Below are positions 57,479 to 64,000 of a DNA stretch of 64,000 nucleotides, in pieces; the stretch's first letter is position 1; each line of letters starts with the position of its first letter. Under the pieces are notes generated by a model, which saw nothing but the letters and a program-made list of their open reading frames with translations, did not search any database and was not told the origin of the DNA. A program made the position numbers and the translations under genes. The stretch comes from Sphingobacteruim zhuxiongii (GTDB taxonomy: Bacteria; Bacteroidota; Bacteroidia; Sphingobacteriales; Sphingobacteriaceae), in contig NZ_CP045652.1 in NCBI RefSeq assembly GCF_009557615.1, positions 3,906,001 to 3,970,000 on the forward strand, read 5' to 3'.

Positions 57479-58645
57479 TTATTGAACTGAGAATTTGTAA
57501 ATAGATTTAGTTGAATAGGTTTCTCCCGGCTTTAGGATAGTGGACGGGAAGTTGGGTTGATTTGGAGCATCTGGAAAGTGTTGTGGCTCTAAACAAAAGC
57601 CTGTACGGAAACTATCTTTATTTCCATACTTCAATGTGACCTTTTCTGCCATGAAGTTACCTGAGTAAAACTGTATACCGGGCTCTTCGGTATAAATATC
57701 CATAAGGATTCCACTTTTATCACCCAATACTTTTGCCGCATGATTTAGGCCGTTCTCCTTAGTGCCATTCAGCACGAAATTATGATCATAGCCTTTACCG
57801 TAGCGAAGTTGATCGTCTTGCTGCTCTATATCCTTTCCAATCTTTTTTGCCGTAGTGAAATCAAATGCCGTTCCTTTTACTGAGGTAAGTTCTCCTGTTG
57901 GGATCAATGTACTATCAACTGGCGTGATTTCATTCGCAAATAAGGTTAATTGATGATCGGTAATGGTGCCCGATCCCTCGCCGTTCAAATTAAAGTAGGC
58001 GTGATTCGTAAGGTTGATTACCGTCTTCTTGTCGCTTGACGCTTTGTAGGCGATCGTTAATTCATTATTATCGGATAAACTGTAACTGACTTCCATTTGA
58101 ATATTTCCCGGAAAGCCTTCGTTTTTATCAGGAAGAGTATATGAAAAGACGACTGATTTTTCATCCAATTGCTTCGCATTCCAATTTGCAAAGTGTACAC
58201 CTTTAAATCCGCCATGCAAGGTATTCGGACCATTATTCGTTGGCGTCGTAAAGGTCTCTCCATCTATACTAAATTTCCCTTTTGCAATACGGTTTCCAAA
58301 GGGACCAACGATTGGGCCGAAATAAGGCTCTTCTGGGTTATTGTATAGTGATGCTTTATTGAATCCTAATACAACATCTGTCAACGCTCCATCTTTATTT
58401 GGAACTAGCAGGCCGACAAGACGGGCTCCAAAGTCCGTCAAATAGACCGTGGCTCCTTTAGCATTTTTTAATACATAGAGTTTTGCGAGCTTGCCTTCTA
58501 TTTCTTCATTAAATTGAGCGGTATCCAACAAATCTTTACTCGTATTGGAAGAAGGTCCACTCTTATCTTGTTTTGTCCCTTGTTGGCAGGATAACATAGC
58601 CAGCAAAACACAACCTAAGAGTAGATTGGTTAGTTTACTATTCAT
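57479..58645 (-). CDS. galM: Aldose 1-epimerase (galactose mutarotase) lipoprotein
   Basis: A 388-residue protein. Lipobox MLSC (Cys20), so it works outside the cytoplasm. Family motifs: LTDFGARLVGLLVPNKDG, GPFGNRIAKGKF, NGPNTLHGGFKGVHF, NLTNHAYFNLNG (catalytic His) and GFCLEPQHFPDAPNQPNFP (catalytic Glu). It turns beta-galactose to the alpha form used by GalK, or readies sugars for uptake. It lies 22 bp after galK. Confidence 0.93.
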   Translation of the reverse strand: MNSKLTNLLLGCVLLAMLSCQQGTKQDKSGPSSNTSKDLLDTAQFNEEIEGKLAKLYVLKNAKGATVYLTDFGARLVGLLVPNKDGALTDVVLGFNKASLYNNPEEPYFGPIVGPFGNRIAKGKFSIDGETFTTPTNNGPNTLHGGFKGVHFANWNAKQLDEKSVVFSYTLPDKNEGFPGNIQMEVSYSLSDNNELTIAYKASSDKKTVINLTNHAYFNLNGEGSGTITDHQLTLFANEITPVDSTLIPTGELTSVKGTAFDFTTAKKIGKDIEQQDDQLRYGKGYDHNFVLNGTKENGLNHAAKVLGDKSGILMDIYTEEPGIQFYSGNFMAEKVTLKYGNKDSFRTGFCLEPQHFPDAPNQPNFPSTILKPGETYSTKSIYKFSVQ

Positions 58646-58667
58646 AAGATTGTTTATAATCGTGTAT

Positions 58668-59825
58668 CTAATATACTAATTCCGTCCCATTAGCAATGGA
58701 AACAAAAATAGGTGTTAATTCTAAATTGAACTGAGCTTTGTAACTCGGGCTTATTATCTCAACCAATTGTGCTGCAAACCCTTTTTCAACAATATTGATT
58801 GTACAACCTCCAAAACCTCCACCCATCATTCGCGCACCTTTCACTTGCGAAAAGCTTTTTGCCTGTTCAACAAGAAAGTCTAATTCCGGACAACTGACCT
58901 GGAATTCTTCGCTAATAGCCGTATGAGCCAAAAACATCTGTCTTCCTAACTCCTCAATATCCCCCTTTTCGAGTGCTTGACAAGCTTTACCTAAACGCTC
59001 GTTCTCCTCAATTACGTATTTAGATTTGACATACGCCTCTGGATCAACAGGCTTTACATACAACTCCAATTGATTCAAATTGACGTCGCGCAGACTCTTT
59101 ACCTCAGGATACTCGGACTGGATAAGCTTAACAGCATGCTCGCATGCGTTTCTTCGATCGTTGTAGGCGGAAGAAGCTAAAGCATGTTTTACATTGGTAT
59201 TTAGTAATACAATCTCATAATTCCCCAAATCTAGAGGAACGTAAGTATAGCTTAAATCACGACAATCCAATTTAATAACATGATCGGCTTTACTTAAAAC
59301 AGATGCAAACTGATCCATAATACCGCACATTACACCCGCATAAGTATGTTCTGCTAATTGGCCTATTTTAGCGATCGTAACGCGATCAAGATCCAAGTGA
59401 AACAAAGAGTTAAGCGCGTAACCAGTAGCGCATTCTACAGCCGCAGAAGACGATAATCCTGCACCTAAAGGAATATCACCATCGATGTATAAATTAAACC
59501 CTCCGATAGATAGTCCTTTGTCTTTAATTTGTTGAACGACACCTAATATATAATTTGGCCATCCTTCCGATGTCGGCGCAATATCGACTAATTTAACTGA
59601 ATAAGACTGTTTGAAATCTTCGGCAAATAAACTGATTAAATCATCATCTCTTTTTCCTACTGCCACATAAATCGCCTTATCTATTGCTGCAGGCAAAACA
59701 AAGCCCTCATTATAATCCGTATGCTCACCAATAATATTAATTCGTCCTGGTGATTTCACTAACAACGCGGCTTCTTGACCGAATATTTCTTTATAACGTT
59801 CTTTTAAAAGATTGGTATCTAACAT
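58668..59825 (-). CDS. galK: Galactokinase
   Basis: A 385-residue GHMP kinase. SPGRINIIGEHTDYNEGFVLP is the galactokinase signature (Asp and His for galactose), LGAGLSSSAAVE is the ATP-binding loop, and GARMMGGGFGGCTINIV the C-terminal motif. It phosphorylates alpha-D-galactose to galactose-1-phosphate. The ATG immediately follows the galT stop (TAAATG), so translation is coupled. Confidence 0.96.
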   Translation of the reverse strand: MLDTNLLKERYKEIFGQEAALLVKSPGRINIIGEHTDYNEGFVLPAAIDKAIYVAVGKRDDDLISLFAEDFKQSYSVKLVDIAPTSEGWPNYILGVVQQIKDKGLSIGGFNLYIDGDIPLGAGLSSSAAVECATGYALNSLFHLDLDRVTIAKIGQLAEHTYAGVMCGIMDQFASVLSKADHVIKLDCRDLSYTYVPLDLGNYEIVLLNTNVKHALASSAYNDRRNACEHAVKLIQSEYPEVKSLRDVNLNQLELYVKPVDPEAYVKSKYVIEENERLGKACQALEKGDIEELGRQMFLAHTAISEEFQVSCPELDFLVEQAKSFSQVKGARMMGGGFGGCTINIVEKGFAAQLVEIISPSYKAQFNLELTPIFVSIANGTELVY

Positions 59826-60872
59826 TTACTGGGCTTTATAATGTATTGTGGATTGTTGTTTTATCATTTCAGCGGCACGTTCAGCCGTAATATCGCGTTG
59901 AGGATTTGCAAGCATCTCATAACCAACCATGAATTTCTTCACGCTCGCTGAACGAAGCAATGGTGGGTAAAAATGCATATGCCAGTGCCAATGCTTTTGT
60001 TCTCCTAAATTCACAGGAGCTTGGTGCATTCCTGCCGAATAAGGAAATGAGGTTTTAAAAATATTATCGTAACGAACTGTTAGTTCTTTTAGCGTTTTTG
60101 CAAAGTCAATTTTTTCATCTTCGGTAAACTGACTAATATCTTGCACATGACGCTTGGAGATAATCATCGTTTCAAATGGCCATGCCGCCCAAAATGGAAC
60201 TAAAGCCACAAAAAACTCATTGTTAACAACTATGCGCTCATCTTTTTTGAGTTCTAGCTCTAGATAGTTTGATAACAAGCTTTTCTGATGTTTCTCAAAA
60301 TAAGCTTGTTGTTGCCTATTCTCTTTCAATATTTCTACGGGCAGGCTACTCTCGGCCCAAATTTGTCCATGTGGATGCGGATTACTACAGCCCATGATAG
60401 CACCTTTGTTCTCAAAGATCTGAATATAGTTAATCCAGCTTTCTTGACTAAGTTCTATAAACTCCTTTTGCCATAAATCAACAACCTTTTTGATATCATC
60501 AGTTTCCATCTCCGGAAGCGTAAGATCATGTCGCGGACTGAAAGCGATAACCTTACAAATTCCTCGTTCGGTTTCGGCTATAAGCAAATCTTCTTCGTTC
60601 ACTGTGGCCTTCTCCGTGTCCACTAGTAAAGCAGAAAAGTCATTTATAAAAACAAAACTATCTGAGTATTTAGGATTTAAAGTGCCATCAGCACGCTGAT
60701 TTCCAGGACATAAATAACAGGATGGATCATAAGCTGGGCGGCTATCTGTTGCCGTTTCTTCTATTTGTCCTTGCCAAGGACGCTTACTGCGATGTGGAGA
60801 CACTAAAATAAACTCCCCAGTAAGTAAGTTTAACCTCTTATGAGGATGCTCGTTTATTAATGGTTCAGGCAT
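59826..60872 (-). CDS. galT: Galactose-1-phosphate uridylyltransferase
   Basis: About 348 residues from the ATG at 60872 (MPEPLINEHPHKRLNLLTGE); the frame extends 11 codons further up with a non-homologous leader. HPHGQIW contains the uridylylated His; SPHRSKRPWQGQ, CYLCPGN (zinc Cys) and HWHMHFYPPLLRS are family motifs. It converts galactose-1-phosphate and UDP-glucose to UDP-galactose and glucose-1-phosphate. It is the first gene of the catabolic row. Confidence 0.95.
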   Translation of the reverse strand: MPEPLINEHPHKRLNLLTGEFILVSPHRSKRPWQGQIEETATDSRPAYDPSCYLCPGNQRADGTLNPKYSDSFVFINDFSALLVDTEKATVNEEDLLIAETERGICKVIAFSPRHDLTLPEMETDDIKKVVDLWQKEFIELSQESWINYIQIFENKGAIMGCSNPHPHGQIWAESSLPVEILKENRQQQAYFEKHQKSLLSNYLELELKKDERIVVNNEFFVALVPFWAAWPFETMIISKRHVQDISQFTEDEKIDFAKTLKELTVRYDNIFKTSFPYSAGMHQAPVNLGEQKHWHWHMHFYPPLLRSASVKKFMVGYEMLANPQRDITAERAAEMIKQQSTIHYKAQ

Positions 60873-60931
60873 AGGTTTTTTGCTCTTCGTTAATCTAAAA
60901 TACAAAATACAATGGTAAACTAAAGGACTAG

Positions 60932-60946
60932 GTGTAATTTTTACAC
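60932..60946. promoter_or_regulatory. Inverted repeat upstream of galT
   Basis: GTGTAA, TTT, TTACAC is a perfect 6-bp inverted repeat 60 bp upstream of galT. It could be the operator of the galactose operon. Only one copy was noticed in the window. Confidence 0.4.
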
Positions 60947-61200
60947 TTTATTCGGATATATTCATTTAGTTTTAGAAATGAAAAACAACAGCGATAAAAA
61001 CCATCAAACAGGCATTACAACACTATGCATGGCTATTGCTGCTGTTTAACGAATGGATAAAGAAATAACGTTTCGATAAATTACTTACGCTCTAAATTAT
61101 TGAGTTCAAAGAAAATTTTCCTATATTCAACTCAACTAAATAGAGTTAGCAAAGGAATTGCTAGTTCGTTAAACCTTATTTCATCTACATCCTTAATCGA

Positions 61201-62937
61201 ATGAGTGCTTTTCAAATTAAAGAAAATCCAGAAGTTTATGATGCTATCGTGGTGGGCTCGGGAGCCGGAGGAGGCATGGCAGGATATATTTTGGCAAACG
61301 CAGGACTTAAAGTCTTGATGTTAGAGGCAGGTCCCTTTTTTGATCCTGGAAAAGATGCTTTACAAATGCGTTGGCCATGGGAATCTCCGCGACGCGGCGC
61401 TTCAACCACCCGTCCATTTGGCGACTTTGACGCTGCTTACGGCGGCTGGCAACTTGAAGGGGAACCTTACAGCAAAGTTGATGGAACTGAATTTGAATGG
61501 TTTCGTGCGCGAATGCTTGGCGGAAGAACCAATCACTGGGGGCGCATTTCATTACGTATGGGACCAGATGATTTTAAACCTACTGACGGGATTACCGATC
61601 CATGGCCGATTAGCTATGAAGAAGTGAAACCTTTCTATGACCGTGTCGATCGTATGATAGGCATTTACGGTACCGTAGAAGGAATTCGTAATGAACCGGA
61701 TGGTATCTTTATGAAACCACCGAAGCCTCGACTTCACGAGCTTTATATTGCTAAATCAGCGCGAAAAGCAGGCGTTCCTGTTATTGCGGGTCGCGGAGCG
61801 GTATTAACGGAGGCTTCTCCAGAAATAAAAGGCCGAGGCACCTGTTTTTATTGTGGACAATGCGGTCGTTCCTGTAAAGTATATGGAGATTTCTCATCTT
61901 CCTCTTGCCTCGTTATTCCAGCAATGAAAACTGGGAATCTAAAAGTTATTGATAATGCAATGGTTCGCGAGGTTCTTACCAATGACGAAGGTATTGCAAC
62001 AGGCGTATCTTATGTAAATACAAAAGATCTTCAAGAATACACGGCAAAAGGCAAAACGGTAATCTTAGGTGCCAGTGCCTGTGAATCAGCACGCCTGATG
62101 TTGAATTCAAAATCTGCTTCCCATCCTTCAGGCGTAGGAAACAGTAGTGGTTTGGTTGGAAGATATCTACATGACTCTACCGGCGCTAGTTTGTCGGGAT
62201 TTATACCAAGCTTGATGGACCGAAAACGATACAACGAAGACGGTACAGGAAGCGTGCATATCTATTCACCTTGGTGGGGTGATCACAGCAAACTCAATTT
62301 CCCTAGAGGCTATCATATCGAATATTGGGGAGGTATGGGCATGCCTGCTTATGGCTCCTTCAATGGTATCCCAAGCCTTAATGGTAAAGTTCCGGGACCA
62401 GATGGACAAGCGAAGGCTGCTGGAGGTTACGGAGCTTCGCTAAAACAAGATGTTCGCCGTTTCTATGGCGCCTCGGTTGGCATGGCCGGTCGGGGAACAG
62501 CTTTAGCTCGCAAAGATAATTACTGCGAAATTGATCCATTAAAAGTGGATAAGTTTGGCATCCCTGTTCTTCGCTTCAACTACAAATGGGCTGACGAGGA
62601 AATCGCACAGGCTAAACACATGCAAGAAACTTTTCAATCTATCATGCATGAAATGGGTGCAATTATCACCTCTACCATCCAAGGCCCAGAAACACTTTAT
62701 GGCCTAGAAGCTCCCGGGATGATTATACATGAAGGTGGCACAACACGAATGGGAGATGATGCTAAGAAATCAGTATTAAACCGCTGGGGACAAGCACATG
62801 ATTGTAAAAACCTTTACGTTGTTGATGCGGGACCATTTGTACAGCAGGGTGATAAGAATCTAACTTGGACAATTCTTGCCCTTTCCATGCGTACAGCAGA
62901 GTATATTTTAGAAGAAAAGAAAAAACTAAACAGCTAA
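61201..62937 (+). CDS. GMC family FAD-dependent oxidoreductase with Fe-S-type cysteine motif
   Basis: A 578-residue protein. FAD-binding VVGSGAGGGMAGYIL near the start, GGRTNHWGRIS, and C-terminal HEGGTTRMG and NLTWTILAL with the GMC active-site His and Asn. Residues 215-225 read CFYCGQCGRSC, a CX2CX2CX3C pattern that fits an iron-sulfur cluster. Membrane-linked sugar dehydrogenases of this branch carry such clusters; bacterial glucoside 3-dehydrogenases belong here. No signal peptide, but the partner gene 7 bp downstream has a Tat-like one, so co-export is likely. It probably oxidises a sugar or glycoside and passes electrons to a cytochrome. Confidence 0.88.
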   Translation: MSAFQIKENPEVYDAIVVGSGAGGGMAGYILANAGLKVLMLEAGPFFDPGKDALQMRWPWESPRRGASTTRPFGDFDAAYGGWQLEGEPYSKVDGTEFEWFRARMLGGRTNHWGRISLRMGPDDFKPTDGITDPWPISYEEVKPFYDRVDRMIGIYGTVEGIRNEPDGIFMKPPKPRLHELYIAKSARKAGVPVIAGRGAVLTEASPEIKGRGTCFYCGQCGRSCKVYGDFSSSSCLVIPAMKTGNLKVIDNAMVREVLTNDEGIATGVSYVNTKDLQEYTAKGKTVILGASACESARLMLNSKSASHPSGVGNSSGLVGRYLHDSTGASLSGFIPSLMDRKRYNEDGTGSVHIYSPWWGDHSKLNFPRGYHIEYWGGMGMPAYGSFNGIPSLNGKVPGPDGQAKAAGGYGASLKQDVRRFYGASVGMAGRGTALARKDNYCEIDPLKVDKFGIPVLRFNYKWADEEIAQAKHMQETFQSIMHEMGAIITSTIQGPETLYGLEAPGMIIHEGGTTRMGDDAKKSVLNRWGQAHDCKNLYVVDAGPFVQQGDKNLTWTILALSMRTAEYILEEKKKLNS

Positions 62938-62944
62938 ATTAGCG

Positions 62945-63583
62945 ATGAACAGAAGAGATTCACTAAAAGCCCTAGGGCTTATTGCTGCCGGTTCTAGCGT
63001 AATTGCCGGCGCCTGTAAAGATGATAAAACAATAGTCAAGAAAGATGCTTCCGCGAGCGGCGACAAGTTACCAGGGGTTCAAGACTTTGAACACGAACGG
63101 ACACAAGAACTTCTCAGCGAAACTTTCTTTACAGAACATGAAATAGCGACCATAACCGTCCTTGCAGATATCATTATCCCGAAAGATGAAGTTTCTGGGA
63201 GTGCATCAGAAGCGGGTGTTCCAGCTTTTATAGAGTTTATGGTTAAGGATATTCCAAGCAACCAAGTTCCCATGCGTGGCGGGCTTCGTTGGCTTGATTT
63301 GCAATCGCAAAAAAGATTCAAAAACCCATTTATTAAATGCAAAAGTGAAGAACAACTAGCATTAGTCGATGAAATCGCCTATCCCGAAAAAGCGAAGCCT
63401 GAGATGATGCAAGGAGTGGCATTCTTCTCGCTGATGAGGAACTTCACGACCTCAGGTTTTTTTACTACCGAAATGGGAATAAAAGACTTAGGTTATGTGG
63501 GTAATCGTCCAGGAGTATGGGCTGGTGTTCCTGCAGATGTACTCAAAGCGCATGGCTTTGAACACAACGACTTGAAGACTTAA
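62945..63583 (+). CDS. Gluconate 2-dehydrogenase subunit 3 family protein
   Basis: A 212-residue small subunit. The start NRRDSLKALG is a twin-arginine-like signal, and AGAC (Cys24) may be lipidated. The mature part has FFTEHEIATITVLADIIIPKDE, AGVPAFIEFMVKD and FFSLMRNFTTSGFFTTEMG, typical of this subunit. It should carry the GMC protein through Tat and anchor it at the membrane. Confidence 0.9.
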   Translation: MNRRDSLKALGLIAAGSSVIAGACKDDKTIVKKDASASGDKLPGVQDFEHERTQELLSETFFTEHEIATITVLADIIIPKDEVSGSASEAGVPAFIEFMVKDIPSNQVPMRGGLRWLDLQSQKRFKNPFIKCKSEEQLALVDEIAYPEKAKPEMMQGVAFFSLMRNFTTSGFFTTEMGIKDLGYVGNRPGVWAGVPADVLKAHGFEHNDLKT

Positions 63584-64000
63584 TAAAGAGATTTGTTAAA
63601 TCTTCTTCTTGATGGGGATTTGCGAGATTTGTGCAAGACCCGATCTTTTAATGGACACCTTGATTCAGGAGAGCAATTGACGTGCAAGCTTACCTATTGG
63701 GAAGGGATCCAAAATTGGAAAAAACCTTTAATCCTTGGTTGCATCAACATAACGATAAATGTTTCAATTCGATCAGTCTGTTGGCTGATGTTAAGTTGCT
63801 ATAGGACTTGGAAAAATATATCTATGCATAAACTATTTTATCGTCCATTTAGGGAAACCTCCACGAACCACTATTTAATTTGTTAGCTTTGCTGTGCGAG
63901 CTGAATTTCTCGTTCGAGTCGTATCAAAAATTTCAGACATCATCAAGTTGCGAACGCTGGACAGGCTATCAAGCTAAAGTGAAATTGTGCGGCATTTGAA
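63584..64000. other. Terminal stretch without a supported gene
   Basis: Two short frames are open: one from 63593 with a composition unlike the neighbours, and one that includes YLLGRDPKLEKTFNPWL and stops near 63800 with no start codon. The second could be the end of a decayed gene. No terminator was found for the upstream operon, so transcription may continue beyond the window. Confidence 0.35.

Noticed and set aside
63593..63886. 97-residue ORF after the gluconate dehydrogenase subunit gene
   Set aside because: Composition (many Cys, Trp, Leu) is unlike the neighbours, and another frame in the same place is equally open.

Overview
The window looks like a chromosomal segment of a Sphingobacterium-like member of the Bacteroidota. 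The support is SusC/SusD pairs, an ECF sigma/FecR pair, a hybrid two-component regulator with a beta-propeller sensor, TAnnTTTG promoter boxes, few Shine-Dalgarno sites, a long-form GAPDH and moderately AT-rich DNA. Species assignment is inference.

Layout. (1) 1-8.7 kb: XRE-like regulator, lipoprotein, PagL-like lipid A deacylase, then a minus-strand cluster of an enolase-superfamily enzyme, a type I copper protein and a beta-propeller lipoprotein, divergent from an FG-GAP protein. (2) 9-13.5 kb: an RNA-repair locus with rtcB and a slipin on the minus strand, preceded by a structured leader holding two tRNA-like elements with perfect T-arms, and divergent from a WYL-domain regulator; this is the most interesting part of the window. 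(3) 13.7-19.8 kb: a large PVC-type haem-binding dehydrogenase-like lipoprotein, a truncated ECF sigma remnant, an AT-rich patch with two diverged copies of the hemW promoter/leader, a Fic protein and a five-unit 70-bp degenerate tandem repeat. (4) 19.8-37.3 kb: mostly housekeeping genes (hemW, gap, waaA, uxs, galE, DUF983, AraC, phosphoesterase, mfd, M14 peptidase, metB-like). (5) 37.4-45.6 kb: sigma-FecR-SusC(STN)-SusD-EEP hydrolase locus. (6) 45.7-60.9 kb: a galactose-centred polysaccharide utilisation locus with SusD/SusC, a hybrid regulator that has lost its phosphotransfer residues, a GH28-like beta-helix protein, SSS symporter, galM, galK and galT. (7) 61.2-63.6 kb: GMC oxidoreductase with a CX2CX2CX3C motif plus a gluconate dehydrogenase subunit 3-like partner, probably a periplasmic sugar or glycoside dehydrogenase.

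How they may work together. In region 6, SusC/SusD would import galactose-containing glycans, the GH28-like protein would act on uronate-containing chains, SSS would carry galactose inward, and GalM-GalK-GalT (with GalE encoded about 35 kb away) would run the Leloir pathway. The GMC dehydrogenase, copper protein and haem protein could form periplasmic redox chemistry, but no direct link between them is visible. In region 2, RtcB would reseal RNAs cut with 2',3'-cyclic phosphate ends; the tRNA-like leader and WYL regulator suggest control by, or co-production of, tRNA mimics.
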